64,000 bases of DNA, from the NCBI RefSeq assembly GCF_000371785.1, contig NZ_AQUI01000002.1, positions 528,590 to 592,589 of the forward strand, written 5' to 3'. The position numbers were made by a program, and so were the translations under genes. Source of the DNA: Actinopolyspora halophila DSM 43834. GTDB taxonomy: Bacteria > Actinomycetota > Actinomycetes > Mycobacteriales > Pseudonocardiaceae. Below are positions 53,280-62,824 of the stretch, piece after piece (position 1 is the first letter of the stretch; each line of letters opens with the position of its first letter). The notes beneath the pieces are model-generated. The model was given only the letters and a program-made list of their open reading frames with translations, did not search any database and was not told where the DNA came from.

Positions 53280-53931
53280 ACTCCTGTTGAGGTCGTCGGG
53301 TTGTCTGGAAAAGGATCGACCGGAGCGGGTCGTGTGGTCGTCGGCCCCTTGCCGTGGTGGCCGCTCACACGAGTGCCGCAGGTCGATCGGTGCGTCACTA
53401 TTGACGTGGTCGTGTCGCCGGTTCTAAGAGTCTGTGCCGAAACCGGCTCGAATGCTCGGTGGAAGCACCACCGAGTGAGTTTCCTGCCACTCGTACCGGC
53501 TGTTCGGCGGCCCGCACGAGCGGCACGTCCCCCGGTTCGGAGGTGGAAGCCGGGGGCGGGGAAGAAGCTCGGTGCGCGGGGTTCGGTTCGGCCACGGCAT
53601 TCGACGGTGGTTTCCGGCGCGAACGGGGTGCCGGTGCCGTGGCGGGGCGATTGTCGGGAGCGGCACGGGGCGCCCCGCGGGCCGTTCCGCAGTTCACCCG
53701 GCTCAGCGTGGTGGGGCCGGGGAACCCTCCCGGAAGGCAGGGTTCGGCCGTCCGGACGCCGGGGTGGACGGGGGCGTGCCGTGCACGCGGAGAGCGTGGG
53801 CCCACACCCACTTCGCGTGCTCCTTTCCGCGACACGTCCGTCTCACGCACCGGAGCTCCTCGCCGAGCGCAGGATGAGCGTCCTGACCGAAAACATCCCT
53901 GAAGGGCCCCTTAAACCTGCCGTCAATCAAT
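53280..53931. other. Gene-free stretch between otsA and the OtsB fusion
   Basis: About 650 bp. Open frames on both strands lack starts with RBSs and any motif. Nothing else is recognised; it may hold the promoter of the fusion gene. Confidence 0.5.
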
Positions 53932-55371
53932 CTAGCTCGTGGGCGAAGCCCCCAGCGCTTCGAGGAACGACCGCGCCCAGCGATCGACATCGTGCGTGAG
54001 CACTTGCCTACGCAATGCGCGCATCCTACGGCGGCCTTCCGCTTGATCGATATTCAGGGCCGCGAGCATCGAGTCCTTGACCCCGTCCAGATCGTGCGGA
54101 TTGACCAGGAGCGCGCTGGTGAGTTCGGCGGCGGACCCCGCGAACTCACTCAGTACGAGACTACCCCCGAGGTCGCCGCGGCATGCCACGTATTCCTTGC
54201 ACACGAGGTTCATCCCGTCACGCACCGGGGTTACGATCATGACATCGGCGGCGCAGTAGAAGGCGACCAGGTCCTTGCGGTCCACCGAGGTGTGCAGGTA
54301 GTGGACGGCCGGGTGGCCGACACGCCCGAACTCGCCGTTGATGCTGCCGACCTTGCGCTCGATGTCCTCGCGCATCTGTTTGTAGTGCTCCACGCGTTCC
54401 CGGCTCGGGGTGGCCACCTGGATCATCGCCACGTCCTCGACCGTGGCGTGCCCTTCGGAGAGCAGTTCGTACATCGCGTTGAGGCGGACGTCGATCCCCT
54501 TGGTGTAGTCCAGCCGGTCGACACCGAGCATGATCTTGCGCGGGTTGCCCAGTTCGGAGCGGATCGCCTTGGCGCGCTGCTGCACCTCCTTGCTCCTGGC
54601 GAGCTGGTCCAGCTCGCCGGAGGCGATGGATATGGGGAAGGCACCGACCCGCACAGCCCGGTCGCCGACCTGCACCACGCCGGGGCGGGAACGTACTCCC
54701 ACCTGCGCGCGGCTGGGTTCGAAACCGGCCAGTCTGCGGGCCAGCCACATGAAGTTCTGCGCACCGCCGGGGCGGTGGAAGCCGACCAGGTCGGCTCCGA
54801 GCAGACCGCGCACGATCTCGGTGCGCCACGGCAGCTGCATGAACAGTTCCACGGGTGGGAACGGGATGTGCAGGAAGAACCCGATCCGCAGGTCCGGACG
54901 CAGCTCACGGAGCAGCGCGGGGACCAGCTGCAGCTGGTAGTCCTGGATCCATACGGTCGCCCCCTCCGCGCTCACCTCCGCGGCGGACTCGGCGAACCTT
55001 TGGTTCACCCGCCGGTAAGCCTCCCACCAGGAGCGGTCGAAGACCGGCGGTACCACCACATCGTGGTAGAGAGGCCACAGCGTGGCGTTGGAGAAGCCCT
55101 CGTAGTACTGCCGGAACTCGGCCGACGAGAGCCGTACCGGGTACAGCTGCATCTCCTCGTCGGTGAACGGTTCCACGTCGACGTCGGGGACCCCGGGCCA
55201 GCCGACCCACGCTCCCTGCCGGGCGCGGAGGAACGGCTCGAGGGCGGTGACCAGTCCTCCCGGACTGTGCTTCCACCGCTGTGTCCCGTCCTCCAGGCGT
55301 TCCAGGTCGACCGGCAGTCGGTTGGCGACGACGACGAAGTCAGCTTTCGTGGGCGCGTTGCCCTTGGTCAC
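53932..55371 (-). CDS. otsA: Trehalose-6-phosphate synthase OtsA
   Basis: 479 aa GT20 glycosyltransferase joining UDP-glucose and glucose-6-P. The N-terminal loop NRLPVDLER with GGLVTAL, the [11 protein letters not shown] stretch, [20 protein letters not shown] and the donor-site [10 protein letters not shown] are all present. AGGAGG precedes the GTG start. Acts with the OtsB fusion downstream; trehalose is an osmolyte and fits a salt- or drought-tolerant actinomycete. Confidence 0.96.
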   Translation of the reverse strand: MTKGNAPTKADFVVVANRLPVDLERLEDGTQRWKHSPGGLVTALEPFLRARQGAWVGWPGVPDVDVEPFTDEEMQLYPVRLSSAEFRQYYEGFSNATLWPLYHDVVVPPVFDRSWWEAYRRVNQRFAESAAEVSAEGATVWIQDYQLQLVPALLRELRPDLRIGFFLHIPFPPVELFMQLPWRTEIVRGLLGADLVGFHRPGGAQNFMWLARRLAGFEPSRAQVGVRSRPGVVQVGDRAVRVGAFPISIASGELDQLARSKEVQQRAKAIRSELGNPRKIMLGVDRLDYTKGIDVRLNAMYELLSEGHATVEDVAMIQVATPSRERVEHYKQMREDIERKVGSINGEFGRVGHPAVHYLHTSVDRKDLVAFYCAADVMIVTPVRDGMNLVCKEYVACRGDLGGSLVLSEFAGSAAELTSALLVNPHDLDGVKDSMLAALNIDQAEGRRRMRALRRQVLTHDVDRWARSFLEALGASPTS

Positions 55372-55625
55372 CGGTCTGCCTCCTAGGTCGGTTCCTGAAA
55401 TCGGTTACCCGTTGTCGAGGTTAGTCAATCGTGATCGTCTACGCGTGGTTCGCGCGTCGCAACGCCACTGGTCGACTACGCTCAGCTCCCCGGGGGTGTA
55501 CGGGGCAAAATCGGAATATTCCGGCAGAGCTTTTTCGTGTTTTTTCCGGCGAGTGGAAGGAACTCGGTGTGAACCGGAGTCCCGGTGGAGTGGTCGGGGC
55601 CTCGGAGTCTCCCGTGGAGTCGTGG

Positions 55626-57170
55626 TCAGTCCAGTCGACGTTCGGTGGGGCGTATGGGGCCGGACATGCGTGGGCCGGACATGCGGCGTTCCAGTCTGCC
55701 GAGACCGGTACGTACGGGTTGGGAGAGGAACTCGCCGAGGACCACTCCGGCGCCGAGTGCCAGCCCGGTGGCCGCGGCCACCATCAGCGTGGAAAGCCCG
55801 GTGGGATTGCCCTGCACGGACAACTCGTAGAGGGCGCGGTAGGTGGACAGCCCGGGAAGCAGCGGGGCGACACCGGAGACCGCGACGACCAGTGCGGGGA
55901 TGCGCAGTCTGCGCGCGATGACTCCGCCGATGAAGCCGACCACGGTGGTGGCCATGGCGGAGGCCAGGATCGAGTCCACCCGGACGAGGGTCATGAGCTG
56001 GAAGACGCTGGCTGCCACGGCCCCGCCCGCGCCGGCCACGATCAACGGTCGGGGCGGGGAGTAGCTGGCCAGGGCGAAGCAGGCCGAGGTGGCAGCGCCC
56101 GCCATCGCCTGGAGCGGCAGTTTTAGCAGGCCGGGCAGCAGCACGACCCCGCCTCCGACGTTGAGGCCACCTCCGAGGGATTCGGCCCCGAGGATGCGTT
56201 CGGCCCCGTACAGCGCGAGGACCACGCCGGAGATGAGCCCGGCCGAGGTGAGCGCGAGCTCGGCTATTCGGCCCGCCGCGGTGACGTTGTAACCGGTGAT
56301 GGCGTCCTGCATGGAGCCGACCACGGTCATGCCGGACAGCAGCACGATGATGTTCGCGGCCACGGCCAGCGCGGCGCTGGGAAGTATGTTCGTGGCGTAG
56401 CAGGCCAGCGCGACGCTGGTGGCGATGGCCCCTCCGACGGTCTGCTGGAAGAAGATCGGCAGGCCGCGTTGGTTGAGGAAGCGGCCCACCCTGTCGACGA
56501 GGGCGGTGGCCGCGGCGGCCACCAGCGGTAGTTGCGGGATGGTGCCGCCGCTGAGCAGCACCGCGAGCGCCGCGGCCATGCCGGCCCAGGCGAGGGTGGC
56601 GACCCAGCGGGGGAAGGGGTGCGACGCCCTGGCGATGGTTTCCAGCTCGGCGTAGGCGTCCGAGGTGGTTATCTCACCGCCGACGATGCGGCGGATCAGA
56701 CGTTCGACCTCGGCCAGGCGCGTGTAGTCCAGCGAGCGGTTCCGTACGACCCGCAGGGAGGTGATCGGAAGATTCTCGGTTCCCCGGTAGCACGAAACGG
56801 TGATCGACGTGTAGATCACGTCCACTTCGCAGTGCGGGAGGCCGTAGGCATCGGTGACGCTGGTGATCGTGGCGCTGACGTCGGAGGCACCGACGCCGCT
56901 GGCCATCTGGATCTCCCCGATGCGCAGTGCCAGTTCGAGTACGAGGTGGACCGTCGAGTCGTCCGGCAGGGAAGGGCCGTAAACGACGTTGCGAGTCCCG
57001 ACGGTTTCGGAAGGTTCGCGCCGCCGCAGCACACCACGTGCGCGCTGCGTGATTCCCACTGCCGTTCTGCCTCCTTGCCTGGACTTGCGCGTGCCGCGCT
57101 GATCGTGCTCTTCTCCCCTGGCATCGGCATCCACGTACGCACCGTTGCACCCGTGGATGGTGGCGTCCAT
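55626..57170 (-). CDS. ThrE-family threonine/serine exporter
   Basis: 514 aa. A cytosolic N-terminal domain with the ThrE/DUF1212 sequence (IGEIQMASG, then VSCYRG, SLDYTRLAEVERLI) is followed by about ten membrane helices in two parts (ThrE and ThrE_2). It should export threonine or serine as in Corynebacterium ThrE. The ATG at 57170 is used; the N-terminal 55 residues are basic and poorly conserved, so the start could be internal. Confidence 0.85.
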   Translation of the reverse strand: MDATIHGCNGAYVDADARGEEHDQRGTRKSRQGGRTAVGITQRARGVLRRREPSETVGTRNVVYGPSLPDDSTVHLVLELALRIGEIQMASGVGASDVSATITSVTDAYGLPHCEVDVIYTSITVSCYRGTENLPITSLRVVRNRSLDYTRLAEVERLIRRIVGGEITTSDAYAELETIARASHPFPRWVATLAWAGMAAALAVLLSGGTIPQLPLVAAAATALVDRVGRFLNQRGLPIFFQQTVGGAIATSVALACYATNILPSAALAVAANIIVLLSGMTVVGSMQDAITGYNVTAAGRIAELALTSAGLISGVVLALYGAERILGAESLGGGLNVGGGVVLLPGLLKLPLQAMAGAATSACFALASYSPPRPLIVAGAGGAVAASVFQLMTLVRVDSILASAMATTVVGFIGGVIARRLRIPALVVAVSGVAPLLPGLSTYRALYELSVQGNPTGLSTLMVAAATGLALGAGVVLGEFLSQPVRTGLGRLERRMSGPRMSGPIRPTERRLD

Positions 57171-57455
57171 CACTGAACTTCTTGTTCACCGACTGTGTCG
57201 TACGGGAGAAGGGTGCGTGATCTTCGAGCAGCGCGGCCGGGTGCGCTGCGAGTTGCGGGATGTGCCCCGTGTCGCGTCCCGGGGGTTGCGTGGATCCGCG
57301 GAAGGGATCCGAGGAATGCGGTGTTCCGGCACCCGAGCTTACGCGTCCTCGCGCGTGGCGGGAGTCGATTCACCGCATCGTGGGAGAGCGCGCGGAGGAC
57401 GCGGCCGCGCGGGGGCCGGGGGCACGAGCGCGGACGGTGAGGGATTACGATGGGA

Positions 57456-57477
57456 ACGCGTGCTTTTCGGCACGCGT
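57456..57477. promoter_or_regulatory. Hairpin touching the tRNA 5' end
   Basis: acgcgtgc-ttttcg-gcacgcgt ends at the base before the tRNA. It could be part of the precursor RNA leader; no function is assured. Confidence 0.35.
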
Positions 57478-57550
57478 GCCGTTGTAGCTCAGTTGGCAGA
57501 GCGCCCGCCTTGTAAGCGGAAGGTCAGGGGTTCGAGTCCCCTCAGCGGCT
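57478..57550 (+). tRNA. tRNA-Thr (anticodon UGU)
   Basis: 73-nt cloverleaf: acceptor gccgttg with cagcggc, D arm gctc...gagc, anticodon loop cttgtaa (TGT), T arm agggg-ttcgagt-cccct. The anticodon stem has one C-A mismatch at 27-43. The 3' CCA is not encoded. The tRNA flanks an accessory island with a truncated integrase, so it may have been an integration site. Confidence 0.95.
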
Positions 57551-57641
57551 CCGGTTCTCACCTGGGATTCTGTTCCCGGGTTTCCCGCGTCGGCGGACTT
57601 TATGACCCAGTTCGTGACCCAGAAGCCCTTATTCTGGATCT

Positions 57642-57896
57642 ATGGCTGGGCGTTCGAAGGGTCGTCGCCGTCAACGAGGCGCGATCGATCAACTGCCGAA
57701 CGGTGCGCTACGCGTCCGGGTCTCGGCCGGTCTTGATCCGGTGACCAAGCAGCGGCACCGACTCGTCGAAGTCGTGCCTCCTGGTCCCGATGCAGAGCTC
57801 GAAGCCGAGCGTGTCCGGACCCGGCTGCTCAACGAGGTCGACGAGCGGCGGAATCCGCGGACGCAGGCAACGGTCGAGCAGCTGCTGGAGGAGTGA
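57642..57896 (+). pseudogene. Truncated phage-type integrase (N-terminal part)
   Basis: 84 codons giving the arm-binding N-terminus of an actinobacterial tyrosine integrase (GAIDQLPNGALRVRVSAGLDP, cut by length; then RTRLLNEVDERRNPRT), ending in a stop. No catalytic domain follows. It lies 91 bp after the tRNA-Thr, as the remains of an element that used this tRNA. Confidence 0.7.
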
Positions 57897-58060
57897 CCAC
57901 GCTCCACCTACAATCACCCAAAGCTGGGCAGCTGATAACCATACCTCCCTTACCGACACTCACCCGGAACACAGAAACTCCGTGCCGATCGAAGCTCCTG
58001 GCGCCAACGTCGCCTACCTCTTCCGCGGTAAATGGGACAACCCTGCGCAGGAGGGGTGTG

Positions 58061-58440
58061 ATGAGTCTGATCGACCTCAACGGCTTCAAGAACCTCAACA
58101 GCCCCACGGCCATCATGCCGGCGATCGTTTGATCAACGAGGTAGTTAGCTGGCCACGGCGCTTTCAGCGGCGTGGCCCGCTGGCTGTGCGGACTTCCGGC
58201 GAGGAATTCCCCTCTGACTCGGTTCTTACGCCAACGCCCCCGTGACCTGGATCCACGTCAACGAGACCGTACGCCACCTCGCAGCTGGCATCGCGGAGCC
58301 GATGTACATCGGCAGAGCTGAGCTGGTCGTTGTTGTCAGCATCGGCACCGGCATCGTTGCCGCAGGTGCGGGCGCGCTCGAAGACCTCCTCGCGCCCTGT
58401 AGACCATGCCATGTACGAAGACAAACACGCCCGGAGTGAC
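58061..58440 (+). pseudogene. Decayed GGDEF (diguanylate cyclase) gene
   Basis: Pieces of one GGDEF domain appear in order but in three frames: LIDLNGFKNLN, PHGHHAGDRLINEV, the active-site position SGEEF, VVSIGTGIVAAG and VDHAMYEDKHAR. Each matches the corresponding part of the diguanylate cyclase fold. Frameshifts break it, so no c-di-GMP synthesis is expected. 57897-58060 has no recognisable gene. Confidence 0.7.
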
Positions 58441-58849
58441 CATCGGACTGCTCGCCTTCCTACACAGCGTGGGAGACCACCACATGATCGGCCATCACGG
58501 CGTCGATGTTCCGGGGCGGCAGCACTCCGAAGTAGACCCAAGCTCGCGCGGAAACCGAAGGGGGATCGCTCGATGACCGGAAACGATCTCCAAACCGACC
58601 GCGCTCGTCGACGGCGCAAGGATTCGCCGCTGCGGCGGCCTGATGAAAACATTGAGCGTGCCAACCACTCGGCGCTTTCTCACCGACCAGAAAGTCCGCG
58701 GCGTCCGTGCCGGCTCGACTTCTCCCGCGCGGACTCCTTGTTGATCACAGTGAGAGGTGGTGCCACCTCGATGAGCTTGCGCTTCGTCACCTCTGCCGTG
58801 CCCCTGTGGTCTCGTCCATTGTCCGGCTGCCTCTGTCGCTGTGCAGCTC
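58441..58849. other. Island stretch without a recognisable gene
   Basis: Short open frames rich in Arg and Ser but no family signature. It may be decayed mobile DNA. Confidence 0.4.
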
Positions 58850-59302
58850 TCAAGCCTTACCAGAGGCCCCCGGCAGGACATCGGCCACGGTGATCGCAGC
58901 GGCCTCCATGTCTTCGTGCTCCCAGAAGCGGAGTGCGACCCAGCCCATCTCGTGCAGCTTCCGGTCTGTCTCGCGGTCGCGTGCCACGTTCGTCTCAAGC
59001 TTGCCGGCCCACCACGAGCCGTTGTTCACCGGAGCGGTAGCATGAAGGGGGCAGCGGTGCCAGAAGCAGCCGTCTACGAACACCGCGACCCGTGCGCGGG
59101 TGAAGGTCACGTCCGCCCGCCTGCGCGGCATACCGGGAAGCGGCAAGTTCACTCGATAGCGTAGCCCCCTGCGATGCAGTGCCCGCCGCAGCCGCATCTC
59201 GGGTGAGGTGTCCCTGCGCTTCTGCCGTGACATCCGGTCTGATGTGGCGGCAGGCACGTTCGTAGGCTGTACGAGCTCGTCCCGCTCCGGGCTGGGAGCC
59301 AC
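58850..59302 (-). CDS. vsr: Very short patch repair endonuclease Vsr
   Basis: 150 aa. Vsr fold: SRQKRRDTSPEMRLRRALHRRG (shortened), metal/catalytic Asp64 (RRADVTF), then VFVDGCFWHRCP with His82 and the C-terminal RFWEHE. Vsr nicks 5' of T in T:G mismatches that arise when 5-methylcytosine deaminates. It is divergent from a C5-cytosine methyltransferase with a 94-bp gap, the classical functional pair. The GTG at 59302 is used; an internal Met could be the true start. Confidence 0.9.
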   Translation of the reverse strand: MAPSPERDELVQPTNVPAATSDRMSRQKRRDTSPEMRLRRALHRRGLRYRVNLPLPGMPRRRADVTFTRARVAVFVDGCFWHRCPLHATAPVNNGSWWAGKLETNVARDRETDRKLHEMGWVALRFWEHEDMEAAAITVADVLPGASGKA

Positions 59303-59396
59303 GTTCTCCTCCTACCGACGGGTTCTCGTATCACTTTCGCACAGATGTGCGCGTCCGAGTGCACATTCGGAGGACCGGCCGGCTAGAGTGACGACC

Positions 59397-60506
59397 ATGC
59401 AGCCCGTCACCGGTTCACCTGCTACCCAATGCCACGGGGCACCGATCCGCATTCTCGACTTGTTCGCCGGGGCCGGTGGTTTCACCCAGGGCTTTCACTC
59501 GGCCAGGAAGCGTTTCAGGACCGTGCGGGCCGTCGAGTCGGATCTCGCCGCAGCTGCCAGCTACGCGCACACGTTCGGGGACGAGCATATCTACGCAGGC
59601 GGGATCGAGGACTGGCTTGCCGAGGAGAATGTCCCCGACGTCGACGTCATCGTCGGCGGGCCGCCCTGCCAGGGATTTTCCACCCTGGGTAAGCAGGACG
59701 CCGAGGACAAGCGCAATCTGCTCTGGCGCGAGTACGTCGAGGTGGTGGCGAAAGCCGATCCCCAGTACTTCGTGCTGGAGAACGTGCCCGCCTTCCTGCG
59801 GTCGCCGCAGTTCGAACTGTTCCGACAGGCCACCGACAAAGAGGAAGCTCTCTGCGAGTACACCTTCACCCCGTACGTCCTCAACGCTGCAGATTACGGC
59901 GCCGCTCAGACGCGTCGGCGTGTCGTCGTCATTGGTCACCACCGCGATCTGCCCGACCCCGGTGAGCCCACGCCGACACACGCGAGCAGGCACATCACCG
60001 TTGCCGAGGCCTTATGTGAGGTCACGCCCACGGTGACTGACGCTGAGCTGCCCGACACGTGGACCGAGTTCGCCGGGCGGTCGTTCCCGGGCGCGTTCAA
60101 GACCGCAGAGCTGCACCTGACCCGTCACTACACCGAGACGTCGCTCGCTCGCTTCGACACCATCCCGCCCGAGGGCAATCGTTTCGACATTCCCGATGAA
60201 CTGCTGTCGCCGTGCTGGAAGAAGCACAAGAGCGGGTCGGCCGACGTGATGGGCAGGATGTGGCCCGACAAGCCGTCCGTGACGATCCGTACCGAGTTCT
60301 TCAAGCCCGAAAAGGGCCGTTATCTGCATCCCACGGAGAACCGGGCGATCACCCACTACGAGGCTGCCCTGCTGCAGGGTTTCCCGGAGGATCATCAATG
60401 GGTCGGCTCGAAAGTCTCCATCGCTCGCCAGGTCGGCAACGCCGTACCCGTCCCGCTCGGCCGTGCCATCGCCCGACATCTTGCCGAGGCGGTGGACGAA
60501 CAGTAG
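59397..60506 (+). CDS. C5-cytosine DNA methyltransferase (DrmMII candidate)
   Basis: 369 aa. Motif I DLFAGAGG (residues 21-28), the catalytic motif IV GGPPCQGFS with Cys91, motif VI ENV (128-130), motif VIII QTRRRVVVIG and motif X RQVGNAVP are intact. It methylates a specific DNA site so host DNA is recognised as self. In class 2 DISARM a C5 methylase (DrmMII) fulfils this role; here it converges on the DrmA/DrmB-like genes and neighbours vsr. The target sequence cannot be predicted. Confidence 0.92.
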   Translation: MQPVTGSPATQCHGAPIRILDLFAGAGGFTQGFHSARKRFRTVRAVESDLAAAASYAHTFGDEHIYAGGIEDWLAEENVPDVDVIVGGPPCQGFSTLGKQDAEDKRNLLWREYVEVVAKADPQYFVLENVPAFLRSPQFELFRQATDKEEALCEYTFTPYVLNAADYGAAQTRRRVVVIGHHRDLPDPGEPTPTHASRHITVAEALCEVTPTVTDAELPDTWTEFAGRSFPGAFKTAELHLTRHYTETSLARFDTIPPEGNRFDIPDELLSPCWKKHKSGSADVMGRMWPDKPSVTIRTEFFKPEKGRYLHPTENRAITHYEAALLQGFPEDHQWVGSKVSIARQVGNAVPVPLGRAIARHLAEAVDEQ

Positions 60507-60559
60507 AGAGTCACTGCAACGGATCGTTGAGGACGGTGCCCGGCCGTGGGGGATACCGA

Positions 60560-60815
60560 GAACTCGGCTGAGCTCGAGCGGGCCAACGGGGTCCTGAAGG
60601 CGCCCTGGGTTTCTTCGTGGGGCGAATTCGGCCGGCTCCGTCTTGGTGAACGTGGTGTTCATCCGTGAGTATCAGGGTCGTCTGCGTTGGGAGGTCGAGT
60701 CGATCTGCACCATGCGGTGGAGAGCATAACGGCCGGGCTGCCTCATCGACTACGAGTACCTGGCCGTCTCTCTCAGCACGGACCCGCTGCGACGAACAGC
60801 ACGAAGTCGCCATCA
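60560..60815 (+). pseudogene. IS3-family transposase remnant
   Basis: Fragments in different frames match the end of IS3 OrfA and the start of OrfB: ENSAELERANGVLKA, then GFFVGRIRPAP, VFIREYQGRLRWEVESIC, and a DEQHEVA-type region. It lies between the methyltransferase and the DrmB-like gene. Neither inverted repeats nor a full frame remain, and 60816-61006 has no feature. Confidence 0.6.
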
Positions 60816-61006
60816 CATGAGTGCACACGAAAGTAACTTCGGGCGGTATGGGCTCGGCTCTGAAGTCGCAGTCCCCGAGCTACGACAGAGGCTTCAGGGA
60901 TAGTCGACTTTGCCCGTGCTCAATTCTGGTTAATAGTGCCTTCCGACGCAGCCCCACCAACGAGTCCCGATGAGTGATGTCGAGTCGGGTCGTGGGGTGA
61001 ATTATG

Positions 61007-62824
61007 TCACTCCTTGGTGGGTACGGTTCGGACCTCCTCCAGCACGCCATCGAGCAGCCCACGAACATCGCTGCCGCCAAGGACGAGCTGGCGGTCGAGC
61101 AGACGGTTGGCGGTTTCACAGGAGGTCTCGCTGACGAGAGAGCAGCCGTGGCATGCAGAGAGATTCAACTGTGACGCTCCCTGACTGTCACTTTCTATAC
61201 AGACCGGGTCGTTCGAGCAGAAGTCTGCGTCTTCAAGTGCCGACACCAGCAGAGAGATCAGCTTCTTCGGTTCACCGAGCCGAACCAGACCGCCCAGTGT
61301 GCCCTGCGCGTCTCCGGCAGCTGTGTAGACGAGGATGCCCGCTGTCTTGTCCGTTCGGTCATGATTGGCGTAGATGCGTTCCTGCAGGGCAGCCGACGCG
61401 TATCCACTCGCGAAGGCAAGCCGCCGTATAAGCAGGTGCGACAGCGTGTGCAAAGCGATGTAGCGTGGCTCAGGGACATCGAGTCGCTTGGAAGCCCAGT
61501 CCAGATTCGTACGACGCCGCTTGAGGATGCCTGCTCGGGCCTGGACCTCCGGCAATGCTTCCCACTCTGCCATTCTCTTCTCGTCGAACCGAAGGAAGAT
61601 GCCTTCACCGAACATTTCGACGGCGGGGTAGGTGGGGTATCGGTACTGGTTGGCCCCGAGATCTGTCCGAATCATCGTTGCGTCGGCATCGTATCGGCGG
61701 AATCCGCGAAGCGCTCTCACCTCACGGATGCGTTGTACCTGCCCGACTCCGCTGATCGTTCCCAGTAGGACCTTCGGACCGTGGGCCTCGTCGAGTGTCC
61801 GACCGTCGACGACGAAGTTGCTGGCGGTGAGGTCCCTTCCGCCCTGCAACTTCTCGAGGAAAGCTGCCCACTCGCCGTCCTTGAGGTCGAGCAGCATCTC
61901 GTTGGCCGATGCTTCCTCGTCGTTCGCCACAGCAAGGACGATTTCAGCCGTGGTGCCCAGCTCGTCCGCGATCCACTCAGCGACCATCTCGGCTTGAGGG
62001 CCGCCGTTGTCAGCGACGATCTTTTGGAAGTAGAGATGGCCTCGAATCCTGTCTGCCATCTCTGCCGACCGCGGGCGTTCCTCGGGGATGTCGAGTGCAG
62101 GGATCCGCTCCGCGATGTAGTTGCCCGTCGCTCCCCGCTGTACGCCGACGAGCGGATACGGGCAAGTCTGCTGCTCCGTGTGTCCTTCCAGCTCCCAAGG
62201 CTGTCGGCCTGTGCAACGGATGCCGTCCCGTTGCAGTGCTCCCTTGCCGACCAGCTCGGACAATGATCGCGAGCTCCCGCAACCGTGGCACTTCGCGATG
62301 AGGGAGCCGAGTCCCTCGCCGTGTGATGCGATCTTTCGGAAACGGAGTTCCTTGTACGACCGGCAGAAGCGGACCTCTTCCCGCAATTCGGCCTCACGGC
62401 CGCGGTGCACCCATCGAAACCATGGGATGTCCTGGATGTGACTGCCCTTCTCGCAGACCGCCACGAACCTCATCGGGACGAGCAGACCACCACACTCGCA
62501 GTGATTGTCCCACTTTCCCCGCTTGTGCCCGGTCAGTTTCGAGAGTTTGTCGCAACGTTCGCAGAAGCGCCACGCCGGGAATCGCCAGTACGGGAGCGAC
62601 GCCGTCTCCTTACCCGCCCACCCCGAGTGTGTGGGCGGTTGCCGGAGCACTCCGGCCCCAAGCCTTGCCGTGAGCCGTTCGCAACTGATCTCCGGTGCGA
62701 ACTTCGGGTCCCACCACGACGTGTCGGCGGCGATGAGCGATTCGCCTCGGACATCGGTGATCGCACCGACACCGAAGGGCGTGATCGTCTCCGAGAGTCG
62801 CAGGTCATGCCTGATCCTCTCCAC
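61007..62824 (-). CDS. drmB: DUF1998 protein, DrmB-like
   Basis: 605 aa. Zinc ribbons near the N-terminus (Cys88-x2-Cys91 ... Cys109-x-Cys111; then CHGCG) and the C-terminal DUF1998 region with YIALHTLSHLLIRRLA, GILVYTAAGDAQGTLGGL and the Cys cluster CHGCSLVSETSC. DrmB partners the DrmA helicase in DISARM, and DUF1998 proteins occur in other defence systems. Its start overlaps the end of the helicase gene by 20 bases, so they are coupled. Confidence 0.85.
   Translation of the reverse strand: MERIRHDLRLSETITPFGVGAITDVRGESLIAADTSWWDPKFAPEISCERLTARLGAGVLRQPPTHSGWAGKETASLPYWRFPAWRFCERCDKLSKLTGHKRGKWDNHCECGGLLVPMRFVAVCEKGSHIQDIPWFRWVHRGREAELREEVRFCRSYKELRFRKIASHGEGLGSLIAKCHGCGSSRSLSELVGKGALQRDGIRCTGRQPWELEGHTEQQTCPYPLVGVQRGATGNYIAERIPALDIPEERPRSAEMADRIRGHLYFQKIVADNGGPQAEMVAEWIADELGTTAEIVLAVANDEEASANEMLLDLKDGEWAAFLEKLQGGRDLTASNFVVDGRTLDEAHGPKVLLGTISGVGQVQRIREVRALRGFRRYDADATMIRTDLGANQYRYPTYPAVEMFGEGIFLRFDEKRMAEWEALPEVQARAGILKRRRTNLDWASKRLDVPEPRYIALHTLSHLLIRRLAFASGYASAALQERIYANHDRTDKTAGILVYTAAGDAQGTLGGLVRLGEPKKLISLLVSALEDADFCSNDPVCIESDSQGASQLNLSACHGCSLVSETSCETANRLLDRQLVLGGSDVRGLLDGVLEEVRTVPTKE

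Noticed and set aside
53398-53850. Possible small genes between otsA and the OtsB fusion
   Set aside because: Frames on both strands lack RBSs and any conserved feature.
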